From: Celeribacter neptunius
GTDB taxonomy: Bacteria; Pseudomonadota; Alphaproteobacteria; Rhodobacterales; Rhodobacteraceae
Direction: 5' to 3'
Length of the DNA stretch: 64,000 nt
Assembly: GCF_900113955.1 (NCBI RefSeq)
Contig: NZ_FORH01000005.1
Span: 186,001-250,000 of the forward strand
Positions 52,093-60,418 of the stretch are shown piece by piece. Position 1 is the first letter of the stretch. Each line of letters opens with the position of its first letter. The notes beneath the pieces are model-generated. The model saw only the letters and a list, made by a program, of their open reading frames with translations. It did no database searches and was not told the origin of the DNA. Both the position numbers and the translations under genes were made by a program.

Positions 52093-53505
52093 ATGACCCA
52101 ACCTGCCACGCCCGAATTCCTTGCCACACTTGAGGCCGCCCTGCCGCCGGTCACGCTGCGCGCCCGGCGCGAAGGCGAATTGGAAGACCCGCGTGGCCGC
52201 CATCACGGACAGGCCGCGACGGTGGCCCGGCCCGGGACGGTGGAGGAGGTCGCCACCATCCTGCGGCTTTGCAACGCGGCAGGCGTGGGGGTGGTGCCCC
52301 TGGGCGGCGGCACCGGGCTGGTGCTCGGGCAGGTGGCCTATGAGGGACCGGCGCCCGTGGTGCTCTCGCTCGAACGGATGACGCGCATTCGCGGGGTCTA
52401 CCCTGAGGAAAATGTCATCGTCGCCGAGGCCGGCGCCATTCTCGCCTCTGTACAGGAGGCCGCTGTCGAGGCGGATCGGCTGTTCCCGCTGTCGCTCGGG
52501 GCCGAAGGCTCCTGTCGGCTGGGCGGCAATCTTTCGACCAATGCCGGCGGTTTGAACGTGCTGCGCTACGGCAATGCCCGCGAGCTGTGCCTCGGCATCG
52601 AGGCGGTGCTGCCGGACGGGCAGATTTTCCACGGGCTCAAACGTCTGCGCAAGGACAACACCGGCTATGATCTCAGGAACCTGCTGATCGGTGCCGAGGG
52701 CACCCTGGGGGTGATCACGGCGGCGGCGATGCGGCTCTACCCGCGCCCGGAACAGGAGGCGGCGGCGGTGCTTGCGGTCCCCTCGCCGGCGGCGGCGCTA
52801 CAGCTTCTGAACCTGGCGCAGGGGATCGCGGGGGAGGGGATCTCCGCCTTTGAGCTGATCTCCGGCGTCGGGTTGGACTTTCTGGCCGAGAAGATGCCGG
52901 ATCTGCGCCAGCCTTTCGATGTGCCGCCCGAGTGGTCCGTGCTGATCGATCTCGGTGTCTCCGGTGGGGCCGACCCGGCCGAGATGCTGGCGCACCTTTT
53001 CGAACACGCTTTCGAGGCCGGGCTGGTCACCGACGGGGTGATCGCGCAAAGCGAGACGCAGCGTCAGGACTTCTGGGCCATGCGCGAAAGCATTCCCGAG
53101 GGCAACAAACGCGTCGGCTCGATCTCGTCGCATGATATCTCCATCCCGCTCTCACGGATCGCGGAGTTCATCCCGGACGGGGTCGCGCGGCTTGCCGAAC
53201 TGGGCGATGTGCGGGTCAATGCCTTTGGCCATCTGGGCGACGGCAACCTGCATTACAATGTCTTTCCGGCCAAAGGGCGGGATCGGTCGGATTATGAAAA
53301 CATCCGCGCCGAGGTGAAGCGTGTGGTGCATGATCTGGTGGCGGCCTATGACGGGTCGTTTTCGGCCGAACACGGGGTGGGGCGGCTCAAGGCCGAGGAT
53401 CTCGAACGCTATGGCGATCCGGCGAAACTCTCGGCGATGCGGGCGATCAAGGCGGCGCTCGATCCCAAGGGCATCATGAACCCGGGGGCGGTGTTGCGCG
53501 GCTGA
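52093..53505 (+). CDS. FAD-linked D-2-hydroxyacid dehydrogenase (GlcD/D-2-hydroxyglutarate type)
   Basis: A 470-aa protein. An N-terminal PCMH-type FAD domain has ATVARPGTVEEVATILRLCN, VVPLGGGTGLVLG and SLGAEGSCRLGGNLSTNAGG; the C-terminal FAD-oxidase domain has AFGHLGDGNLHYNV and FSAEHGVGRLK, which supply metal and substrate ligands. Family members oxidise D-lactate, glycolate or D-2-hydroxyglutarate with a quinone or ETF acceptor. The D-2-hydroxyglutarate branch looks closest by motif, but the substrate cannot be fixed. It stands 45 bases after the metallo-fold gene. Confidence 0.85.
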   Translation: MTQPATPEFLATLEAALPPVTLRARREGELEDPRGRHHGQAATVARPGTVEEVATILRLCNAAGVGVVPLGGGTGLVLGQVAYEGPAPVVLSLERMTRIRGVYPEENVIVAEAGAILASVQEAAVEADRLFPLSLGAEGSCRLGGNLSTNAGGLNVLRYGNARELCLGIEAVLPDGQIFHGLKRLRKDNTGYDLRNLLIGAEGTLGVITAAAMRLYPRPEQEAAAVLAVPSPAAALQLLNLAQGIAGEGISAFELISGVGLDFLAEKMPDLRQPFDVPPEWSVLIDLGVSGGADPAEMLAHLFEHAFEAGLVTDGVIAQSETQRQDFWAMRESIPEGNKRVGSISSHDISIPLSRIAEFIPDGVARLAELGDVRVNAFGHLGDGNLHYNVFPAKGRDRSDYENIRAEVKRVVHDLVAAYDGSFSAEHGVGRLKAEDLERYGDPAKLSAMRAIKAALDPKGIMNPGAVLRG

Positions 53506-53522
53506 GGGCGCGAAGCCCCGGC

Positions 53523-54020
53523 TCAATCGTCCTTGTGAACGAGGCCTGCGACCCCGTCCCAGGCGCCCGGGCGCAACGCCACGCCCAGCACCCGGTCGGG
53601 GTTGGTGGGCGGCGGCATTTCCACATGGGGGAGCTTCTCGAAGCCGAACCGGCTGTAATAGGGCGCATCGCCCACCAACATGACCCGCTGCCAGCCCAGG
53701 CGCACCGCCTCGGCCATGGCTTCGGTCATCAACAAGCCGCCCAGGCCCTCACCCTGACGGGTCGGGTGCACGGCAATGGGACCCAAAAGCAAGGCGCGAT
53801 GTTCGCCTGCACCGATGCGAATCGGCCAGAACCGGATCGCGGCGGCCAGCACACCGGTCTCGTCACGGGCGATCAGGCAGAGATCCGCGACCTTCGGCAC
53901 CCCGTCGCGCAGACGGTAAGAGGACAGAAGCTCCCGACCCGGTGCGAAACAGGTGTCATAGAGGGCTTCGACCTCCCACAGATCCTCCGCTGTTTCGACC
54001 TCGAGTTGATACACGCCCAT
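53523..54020 (-). CDS. GNAT-family N-acetyltransferase
   Basis: A 165-aa protein with the acetyl-CoA binding motif in LLLGPIAVHPTRQGEGLGGL and a following MTEAMAEAVRLGWQRVMLVG helix-strand, then YYSRFGFEKLP. This is the pattern of YhbS-like acetyltransferases. The substrate is unknown. It is convergent with the FAD enzyme gene (17 bases between stops) and divergent from the flavin reductase-like gene. Confidence 0.85.
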   Translation of the reverse strand: MGVYQLEVETAEDLWEVEALYDTCFAPGRELLSSYRLRDGVPKVADLCLIARDETGVLAAAIRFWPIRIGAGEHRALLLGPIAVHPTRQGEGLGGLLMTEAMAEAVRLGWQRVMLVGDAPYYSRFGFEKLPHVEMPPPTNPDRVLGVALRPGAWDGVAGLVHKDD

Positions 54021-54120
54021 CCCTTTCTCACCGCAGTGTTCCCCATGCGGATTTTGGCTCGAAATTCTGCTATCACGGCTCTAAATGAGGGGCAACGCGA
54101 AGTAGAGGACACAGCCGAAG

Positions 54121-54705
54121 ATGTATTATCGCCCGAGCGACGGACATGGTCTGCCGCATAACCCGTTCAACGCCATCGTGTCGCCGCGTCCCATCGGCTG
54201 GATTTCCAGCCGTTCCTCTTCCGGTCACGAAAACCTGGCGCCCTATTCGTTTTTCAACGCCGTCGCCTATACGCCGCCACAGGTGATGTTTGCCTCGGTC
54301 GGTGACAAGGATTCCCTCTCCAATATTCGCGAGACCCGGGAATTCTGTGTCAATCTGGTGGGGGCGGATCTGGTGTCGGTGATGAATGCGACCTCCGCCG
54401 CGCTCGACGGACATGAGGACGAATTTTCCCATTCCGGTGCCCTGCGTGCGCCCTGTCGCGAAATCGCCTGTTCCCGCGTCGAAGATGCGCCGGCCTCTCT
54501 CGAATGCAGGATGACCCAGATCGTCAAACTCGAGGGTCAGGAGAATTTTGCCATTTTCGGCGAGGTCGTCGGCATTCACATCCGCCCGGATTGTATCATC
54601 GACGGCCGCTTTGACGTGGTTCATGCCCGCATGCTCAGCCGGCTGGGCTATCGCGACTATGCCGAGGTCACCGAGGTGTTCGAACTGACCCGCCCGAACG
54701 ACTGA
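54121..54705 (+). CDS. Flavin reductase-like, FMN-binding split-barrel protein
   Basis: A 194-aa protein. The N-terminal block NPFNAIVSPRPIGWISSRSS, the NLAPYSFFNAVAYTPPQVMF stretch and SLSNIRETREFCVNLVGADL define the flavin reductase/DIM6-NTAB family that binds FMN. The reaction is unknown: such proteins supply reduced flavin or act as oxidoreductases on their own. Its 3' end meets the next gene's end at a short inverted repeat. Confidence 0.85.
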   Translation: MYYRPSDGHGLPHNPFNAIVSPRPIGWISSRSSSGHENLAPYSFFNAVAYTPPQVMFASVGDKDSLSNIRETREFCVNLVGADLVSVMNATSAALDGHEDEFSHSGALRAPCREIACSRVEDAPASLECRMTQIVKLEGQENFAIFGEVVGIHIRPDCIIDGRFDVVHARMLSRLGYRDYAEVTEVFELTRPND

Positions 54706-54711
54706 CCATGA

Positions 54712-54731
54712 AACGGAGCTAGCGCTCCGTT
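54712..54731. terminator. Short hairpin between convergent genes
   Basis: Stem AACGGAGC / GCTCCGTT with a four-base loop overlapping the end of the minus-strand gene. It has no T run, so it is a weak candidate. Confidence 0.4.
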
Positions 54732-55345
54732 GCGCCTTTGCCGGCGAGAATCTTATCGCGAAACCTCGCTATCCGTGCGCAGCGGGTCGCTGATGTCTTG
54801 GCTGCGTTGAGATTGATCGCGTAGCTTTTGCGGCGCCCCGGCGTCAGGGTCCAAAAGGCCTCGGCCAGTTCCGGATCGGCGTCGAGCGCCTCAATCAGCT
54901 CATCCGGAAGCGCGACCTCGCGCGGTGTCGCGTCGGGTCTGATCCCCCGTTCGGCATAGGACATCGCCTCTTTCAGATAGGCCCGGATCACCGGCGCCAT
55001 CTCATCGACCTTCCCGGCTTCTTCGAAACAGAGCATATCCGGATGCGCCGTGTTCGCCCCTTGCCGGCGCAGGACATTCTCCGGGTCCTTGAGCAGCGCG
55101 GCATTCATGAAGCTCAGACGGAAATTACCTCGAAACGCCCCGATGAGCGCAATGTTGCGCCCGGCATGCATATAACAAGGATGTCCCCATTTCACATGCT
55201 CCTCCAACCCCGCCTCGCGACAGATGCGACGCAGCGCGAGAAGCCCCGACAACCAGAGTTGCACCGAGCACTCGGGCGTGGCGAAGCGCTTACAACGCCC
55301 GCATCCCAGGTTGAAAAACTCTTCGATCTCGGTGATCATGACCAT
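54719..55345 (-). CDS. YdeI/DUF1801-family protein
   Basis: A 208-aa protein with an N-terminal DUF1801-like domain (LRRICREAGLEEHVKWGHPC, ALIGAFRGNFRLSFM) and the C-terminal YdeI/OmpD-associated region (ALPDELIEALDADPELAEAF, WTLTPGRRKSYA). Its role is unclear; relatives are called bacteriocin-protection or OmpD-associated without firm function. It has Cys-rich spots near the start (CGRCKRFATPEC). AGGA stands before the ATG. Confidence 0.8.
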   Translation of the reverse strand: MVMITEIEEFFNLGCGRCKRFATPECSVQLWLSGLLALRRICREAGLEEHVKWGHPCYMHAGRNIALIGAFRGNFRLSFMNAALLKDPENVLRRQGANTAHPDMLCFEEAGKVDEMAPVIRAYLKEAMSYAERGIRPDATPREVALPDELIEALDADPELAEAFWTLTPGRRKSYAINLNAAKTSATRCARIARFRDKILAGKGATER

Positions 55346-55378
55346 GCAATTCCTTGCCGTTTCCTGCTCTCACCATAG

Positions 55379-55410
55379 CAAAAAGGGGCCGCTCAGGCCC
55401 CTTTTCTTTT
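55379..55410 (-). terminator. Terminator of the SulP transporter gene
   Basis: Minus-strand stem AAAAGGGGCC / GGCCCCTTTT with a five-base loop followed by T, about 20 bases after the SulP stop. It separates that gene from the YdeI-family gene. Confidence 0.9.
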
Positions 55411-55431
55411 CAAAATACAACTTTTGCGATC

Positions 55432-57051
55432 TCAATGCCCGGCGCCGAGCACCCCGGTGCGCACGCCGTAATCGGTGGCGATCTGGTAATCCGGGTCATC
55501 GTCACTGTCGACCATCAGGTGACCGGCGTTTTTCAACAGCGCATGACAGTCGTGGCTGAGATGACGCAGCTGGATTTCCTTGCCCTGCGCCTCGTATTTC
55601 GCGGCGAGGCTCTCGATCGCGTTCAAAGCCGACTGATCGGCGACACGGCTGTCGGCGAAATCGACGATCACCATCGACGGGTCATTGGCCGGATCGAAGA
55701 GTTCCAGAAAGCCTTCGGCCGAGCCGAAGAACAGCGGGCCTTGCACCTGATAGACCTTGGCGCCTTCCGGGCTTTCGTAGCTCTTCGCGTGGATGCGCGA
55801 GGCGTTCTGCCAGGCATAGGCCAGCGCCGAGACGATCACACCGACGACCACGGCCACCGCCAAGTCCTCGAACACGGTCACCACGGTCACCAGCACGATG
55901 ACGAAAGCATCGACCCGCGGCACCTTGCGCATGACGTTGAACGAATTCCAGGCAAAGGTGCCGATCACCACCATGAACATCACGCCAACGAGCGCGGCGA
56001 GCGGGATCTGTTCGATGAGCGGCGAGGCGACGACGATGAACAGGAGAAGGAAGATCGCGGCAGAAATCCCCGCCAGACGGGTGCGGCCGCCGGATTTCAC
56101 GTTGATCATCGACTGGCCGATCATCGCGCAGCCGCCCATGCCACCGAAGAAACCGGTGATCACATTGGCCGTGCCCTGGGCGATGCATTCCTGCGAGACG
56201 CCACCGCGTTCGCCCTTGATCTCGCCCACGAGGTTGAGGGTCAAAAGGCTCTCGATCAGGCCGACAGAGGCCGCGATCAGCGCATAGGGGAAGATGATCG
56301 TCAGCACCGCCATGAACTGATCCGTGCTCTCGAACATCGGCACCATCGGGATATGGAACTGCGGCAAGCCGCCCTTGATCGCCGCCATGTCGCCGACGCG
56401 AGGCACATCGATATTAAAGGCCAGCACCACGCCCGCCGTGACCAGAATGCCGGCCAAGGGTGCCGGGATGATATTGGTCACCTTGGGCAGGAAATGCACC
56501 ACGACCATGGTGAGTGCGACGAGGCCCAGCATCATCACAAGCTGGCCGCCGGCCATCCAGGTCTGAGTGCCATCGGCGCCCGGCACTTTGAACTGCGTCA
56601 TCTGAGCGAGAAAGATCACGATCGCCAAGCCGTTGACGAAGCCGAGCATCACCGGATGCGGCACCAGCCGGATGAATTTGCCCAAGCGAAAAATCCCCGC
56701 GAGGATCTGCAACACGCCCATGAGCACCACGGTGGCGAAGAGATATTCGACGCCATGTTCCGCGACGAGGCTCACCAGTACCACGGCAATTGCGCCCGTG
56801 GCGCCGGAAATCATCCCCGGACGACCGCCGATCAAAGCGGTGACCAAGCCCATGATGAACGCGGCATAGAGACCGACCAGCGGGTTGACGCCTGCGACGA
56901 AAGCGAAAGCCACCGCCTCGGGCACCAGCGCCAGTGCCACGGTCAGCCCCGATAAAAGATCCGTCTTTGCCTGCTTCGGTGTCAGCGGATAGGAGGAGGA
57001 TGACGAAATAGACATGTTCTTCGCGAAGGACGCGAGTGCGGATTGGATCAC
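55432..57051 (-). CDS. SulP-family anion transporter with STAS domain
   Basis: About 539 aa. It has ten or more membrane helices starting at about residue 30 (DLLSGLTVALALVPEAVAFA), the SulP signature region GLYAAFIMGLVTALIGGRPG, and a C-terminal STAS domain at about 430-530 (GPLFFGSAEGFLELF, VIVDFADSRVADQSALNAIE). It would carry sulfate, bicarbonate or another anion with sodium or protons. The GTG at 57051 has GGGAG six bases upstream; an ATG at 57015 (MSISS) is the alternative start. It is divergent from mtnP. Confidence 0.9.
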   Translation of the reverse strand: MIQSALASFAKNMSISSSSSYPLTPKQAKTDLLSGLTVALALVPEAVAFAFVAGVNPLVGLYAAFIMGLVTALIGGRPGMISGATGAIAVVLVSLVAEHGVEYLFATVVLMGVLQILAGIFRLGKFIRLVPHPVMLGFVNGLAIVIFLAQMTQFKVPGADGTQTWMAGGQLVMMLGLVALTMVVVHFLPKVTNIIPAPLAGILVTAGVVLAFNIDVPRVGDMAAIKGGLPQFHIPMVPMFESTDQFMAVLTIIFPYALIAASVGLIESLLTLNLVGEIKGERGGVSQECIAQGTANVITGFFGGMGGCAMIGQSMINVKSGGRTRLAGISAAIFLLLFIVVASPLIEQIPLAALVGVMFMVVIGTFAWNSFNVMRKVPRVDAFVIVLVTVVTVFEDLAVAVVVGVIVSALAYAWQNASRIHAKSYESPEGAKVYQVQGPLFFGSAEGFLELFDPANDPSMVIVDFADSRVADQSALNAIESLAAKYEAQGKEIQLRHLSHDCHALLKNAGHLMVDSDDDPDYQIATDYGVRTGVLGAGH

Positions 57052-57253
57052 GGGGAACTCCCAGATGTCAGGAAATGCGTTTGGCCCCTCATAGCCTGAA
57101 TGCCCAAATGGCGAAAGGTGAAAGGAGATGATCAGAAAAAGGTCAGTTGCGATGACGCAACAGGCCGCGACGCTGCCGCAGCGTATTGCCCCTTGCACCA
57201 CATGCCACAGCGCCGCAAAGTCGGCGCGGGCAAATCAGAGAATGAGGCAGAAC

Positions 57254-58138
57254 ATGGCGGAACAACAGCGGGTCATTGGCGTGATGGGCGGATCGGGGGT
57301 CTATGAGATCGACGGGCTGGCAGATGCCACATGGCAAGAGGTGACGACGCCCTGGGGCGATCCGTCGGACGCTTTGCTCACAGGGACGCTCGACGGCGTC
57401 AAAATGGTCTTTCTGCCGCGCCACGGCCGCGGCCATGTGCAGTCGCCTTCGACCGTCAATTACCGCGCCAATATCGATGCGATGAAACAGACGGGGGTCA
57501 CCGATCTCGTCTCCGTCTCTGCCGTCGGAAGTTTCCGCGAGGAAATGGCCCCGGGGGATTTCGTCATCGTCGATCAGTTCATCGACCGGACTTTTGCGCG
57601 CGAAAAGAGTTTCTTCGGCACCGGCTGCGTCGCCCATGTTTCGGTCGCCCACCCGGTCTGCGAGCGGCTCTCGGGGCTGGCCTATGAGGCGGCGCGTCAG
57701 ACCGGGGTGACCGTGCATAAGGGCGGCACCTATCTGGCCATGGAAGGCCCGCAATTCTCGTCGATTGCCGAGAGCAAGATGTATCGCGAAAGCTGGGGCT
57801 GCGATGTTATCGGCATGACCAATATGCCGGAGGCGAAACTCGCCCGCGAGGCGGAGATTTGTTACGCCTCGATTGCCATGGTCACCGATTACGACAGCTG
57901 GCACCCGGATCACGGCGCGGTGCAGATCACCGATATCATCGCGACGCTGAAGGCCAATACGGCCCATGCGAAATCTCTGGTCGCGGCGCTGCCCGGGCTG
58001 TTGGAAGCCGCTTATGCCCCCTGTGAACATGGCTGTGACAGAGCCTTGGAATACGCCATCATGACCGCGCCCGACAAACGCGATGCGGCGCTGATCGAAA
58101 AGCTCTCGACCGTCGCGGGTCGTGTTCTGAAAGGATAA
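57254..58138 (+). CDS. mtnP: S-methyl-5'-thioadenosine phosphorylase
   Basis: A 294-aa nucleoside phosphorylase with VIGVMGGSGVYEIDGL at the start, the phosphate-binding FLPRHGRGHVQSPSTVNYRA, the FGTGCVAHV loop and YLAMEGPQFSSIAESKMYRE with the substrate-binding TNMPEAKLAREAEICY. It splits methylthioadenosine to adenine and methylthioribose-1-phosphate. The ATG at 57254 follows GAGG by seven bases. It begins a likely three-gene operon with an exporter and apt. Confidence 0.93.
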   Translation: MAEQQRVIGVMGGSGVYEIDGLADATWQEVTTPWGDPSDALLTGTLDGVKMVFLPRHGRGHVQSPSTVNYRANIDAMKQTGVTDLVSVSAVGSFREEMAPGDFVIVDQFIDRTFAREKSFFGTGCVAHVSVAHPVCERLSGLAYEAARQTGVTVHKGGTYLAMEGPQFSSIAESKMYRESWGCDVIGMTNMPEAKLAREAEICYASIAMVTDYDSWHPDHGAVQITDIIATLKANTAHAKSLVAALPGLLEAAYAPCEHGCDRALEYAIMTAPDKRDAALIEKLSTVAGRVLKG

Positions 58139-58142
58139 TCCG

Positions 58143-58769
58143 ATGCCCTTCGAACTTTGGCTGGCCTTTGTCGCCGCCTCCACCGCTTTGCTGATGATCC
58201 CCGGCCCGACGATCCTCCTGGTGCTTTCCTACGCACTGACCCAAGGCAAACGCGTCGCCGTCGCCACAGCGTTCGGTGTCGCCCTGGGCGATTTCATCGC
58301 CATGACCGCCTCTCTTCTGGGGCTCGGTGCGCTGGTGATGGCCTCTGCCACAGCGTTCACCGCACTCAAGTGGGTCGGCGCCGTCTATCTCTTCTACCTC
58401 GGGGTCAAGATGCTGAAATCCGCCCCCCACGCCTCTCTCGGCACTGTCGAACAGATGGGCCATGTCAGCTCGAAACAGGTTTTCACACATGCCGCCGCCG
58501 TCACTGCGCTGAACCCGAAATCCATCGGCTTCTTCATTGCCTTCGTGCCACAGTTCATCACGCCGGGCACTCCCATCGCCCCTCAGTTCACTGTGCTGAT
58601 CTCAACCTTCGTCACCCTCGCCACCCTCAATGCCCTGGCCTATGCGCTCCTTGCCAATCGGATGCGCCAGCGCATCCAGCGTCCGCGGGTGTTGCGCAAC
58701 ATGACGCGGGCGGGTGGTATCGCGCTTCTCGGCATGAGCGCCGTGACCGCCACGCTGCGCCGTGCCTGA
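58143..58769 (+). CDS. LysE/RhtB-family exporter
   Basis: A 208-aa membrane protein with about six helices, the family start FVAASTALLMIPGPTILLVL (conserved PGP) and ALNPKSIGFFIAFVPQFI (conserved NP). Members export amino acids or related small molecules. It lies four bases after mtnP and 27 before apt, so the cargo may be linked to methylthio-sugar or homoserine-type metabolites, an inference. Confidence 0.9.
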   Translation: MPFELWLAFVAASTALLMIPGPTILLVLSYALTQGKRVAVATAFGVALGDFIAMTASLLGLGALVMASATAFTALKWVGAVYLFYLGVKMLKSAPHASLGTVEQMGHVSSKQVFTHAAAVTALNPKSIGFFIAFVPQFITPGTPIAPQFTVLISTFVTLATLNALAYALLANRMRQRIQRPRVLRNMTRAGGIALLGMSAVTATLRRA

Positions 58770-58796
58770 GACCGGAAAATCCTCAAGGAAAGACCT

Positions 58797-59327
58797 ATGA
58801 AAACCGTCAAAGACTATATCCGCACCATCGTCGATTTCCCGCATGAGGGGATCATGTTCCGCGATGTCACCACGTTATTTGCCGATCCGCGCGGCATGCG
58901 GCTGGCGATCGATCAGCTCCTCGATCCCTATGTCGGGCAGCGCATCGACAAGGTGGTGGGGCTCGAGGCCCGTGGCTTCATCATCGGCGGCGCCATCGCG
59001 CATCAGCTGTCCATTGGCTTCGTGCCGATCCGCAAAAAGGGCAAGCTGCCGGGCGCGGTGATCTCCGAGGATTACCAGCTCGAATATGGCGAGGCGGTGG
59101 TCGAGATCCATGATGATGCGATCCAGCCGGGCGAAAAGATCCTCGTGGTCGACGACCTGCTGGCGACCGGCGGCACGGCGGAGGCGGGCATCAAGCTGGT
59201 GGAGCGTCTGGGCGGCGAGATTGTCGGCTGTGCCTTCATCATCGACTTGCCGGAGCTGGGTGGCCGCGCCAAGCTCGATGCGCTCGGATATGAAATCCAC
59301 GCGCTTTGCGAATTCGAAGGGGCATGA
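58797..59327 (+). CDS. apt: Adenine phosphoribosyltransferase
   Basis: A 176-aa type I phosphoribosyltransferase. It begins [20 protein letters not shown] and has the PRPP-binding motif [16 protein letters not shown] and the [17 protein letters not shown] block. It turns adenine plus PRPP into AMP, recycling the adenine released by MtnP from the same operon. A terminator follows about 85 bases later. Confidence 0.95.
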   Translation: MKTVKDYIRTIVDFPHEGIMFRDVTTLFADPRGMRLAIDQLLDPYVGQRIDKVVGLEARGFIIGGAIAHQLSIGFVPIRKKGKLPGAVISEDYQLEYGEAVVEIHDDAIQPGEKILVVDDLLATGGTAEAGIKLVERLGGEIVGCAFIIDLPELGGRAKLDALGYEIHALCEFEGA

Positions 59328-59635
59328 CCCCTTTCGAAAGGATCCTTAGCTAAGTGTCGCTACGTCCCCCGGAGAGGGACGCTGTTTGTGCCACATGTGA
59401 GTGATCATATCGCGCCCTGACCACCCCCCCCGGTCAGGGCGTTTTACGTCTGGGGAGCTATGGAGAGAGGTGTGGAGCATGTGGTGGTTCAGAGCCCTCT
59501 GGCGCGTCCGCAACGTCGCATACTTGCCCGGAAGCGCCGCGAAGTGGCCCGGGCGTGCGCCGGACCGCCCCCACACCCCCTGTCCCGAAGATCCGTCACC
59601 TTGTCCGATCACCCTCAAGCCCCCACATATGCCTC
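59328..59635. other. Intergenic region after apt
   Basis: Apart from the terminator at 59413-59446, it holds a small hairpin near 59363-59379 (GTCCC, seven-base loop, GGGAC) and no gene with a ribosome-binding site. The EcsC gene promoter is expected in the last 100 bases, but no clear hexamers were found. Confidence 0.5.
59413..59446 (+). terminator. Terminator of the mtnP-apt operon
   Basis: Perfect 10-bp stem CGCCCTGACC / GGTCAGGGCG with a nine-base, mostly C, loop, followed by T4. Confidence 0.88.
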
Positions 59636-60406
59636 ATGACCAGACCCTTGCCCCCTCTTGAGGATGGCACCAATGCCATTCTTCAGGCCCCGACGCCCGC
59701 GGCGATCCGGGCGCTGGCACGGCGCCTCAAGCGCGCCAATCATCCCGGCATGCAGCTTTTGAACATGGTGGGCGGCACCGCCGACGGCTTGTTCGGCAAG
59801 CTGCCCGGCCCGGTGCGGGGGCAATTGGAGAGCGCGACGCTCTCGGCTTTGGAACTGGCCTTTGACGGCGCGGCGCGCGGGCGCCGGACGGTCCGGGGCG
59901 GCACATGGCTGTCGCGGGCGGTGACCTCGGGGCTGGGTGCGGTCGGTGGGGCAGGGGGGCTGCCCACGGCGCTGGCGGAACTGCCGGTCACCACCACCGT
60001 GCTCTTGCACGCCATTCAGAGCGTCGCGGAAGATCACGGTTTCGATCCCGAACGCGAAGACGTGCGCAAGGCCTGTATCCAGGTCTTTGCCGCTGCCGGG
60101 CCGCTGGCCGACGATGACGGCGCCGATCTCGGCTTTCTCGCCGCCCGGACGACGGTCACCGGGGCAACGCTGAATTCGATCATCGCCAAGGTGGCGCCAC
60201 GGCTCTCGGTGGTGCTCGGTCAGAAACTCGCGGCGCAGACCGTGCCGGTTCTGGGGGCCTTTGCCGGGGCGGCGACGAATTACGCCTATACCGCCTATTA
60301 TCAGGACATGGCCCATGTCAGTTTCGCGATGATGCGCATGGCCGAGGACAGCGATCTCGGCTTCGAGCAGCTCAGAGAGATGCTGCGTCAGGAAATGCAG
60401 CGCTAG
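59636..60406 (+). CDS. EcsC-family protein
   Basis: A 256-aa protein with the EcsC domain spanning nearly its whole length (ARRLKRANHPGMQLLNMVGG; a Gly-rich SGLGAVGGAGGLPTALAELP; GQKLAAQTVPVLGAFAGAAT). It has hydrophobic stretches at about 95-125 and 195-220. EcsC was named from a Bacillus ABC transporter locus, but the domain's function is not settled. It is convergent with ptsP, only 12 bases between stops. Confidence 0.82.
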   Translation: MTRPLPPLEDGTNAILQAPTPAAIRALARRLKRANHPGMQLLNMVGGTADGLFGKLPGPVRGQLESATLSALELAFDGAARGRRTVRGGTWLSRAVTSGLGAVGGAGGLPTALAELPVTTTVLLHAIQSVAEDHGFDPEREDVRKACIQVFAAAGPLADDDGADLGFLAARTTVTGATLNSIIAKVAPRLSVVLGQKLAAQTVPVLGAFAGAATNYAYTAYYQDMAHVSFAMMRMAEDSDLGFEQLREMLRQEMQR

Positions 60407-60418
60407 CGGGCTCGTCGA

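Noticed and set aside
55354-56955. Plus-strand frame of more than 500 codons opposite the SulP gene
   Set aside because: His/Asp-rich translation with no motifs; it is the reverse reading of hydrophobic codons of the transporter.
57128-57253. N-terminal extension of mtnP with a CTTCH heme-binding-like motif
   Set aside because: One isolated CxxCH in a basic, non-conserved extension with a poorly spaced start. The normal MtnP start at 57254 has a proper ribosome-binding site.
59363-59379. Possible tRNA-like or riboswitch fold after apt
   Set aside because: Only a single 5-bp hairpin is present; no cloverleaf, anticodon or conserved riboswitch core could be drawn.
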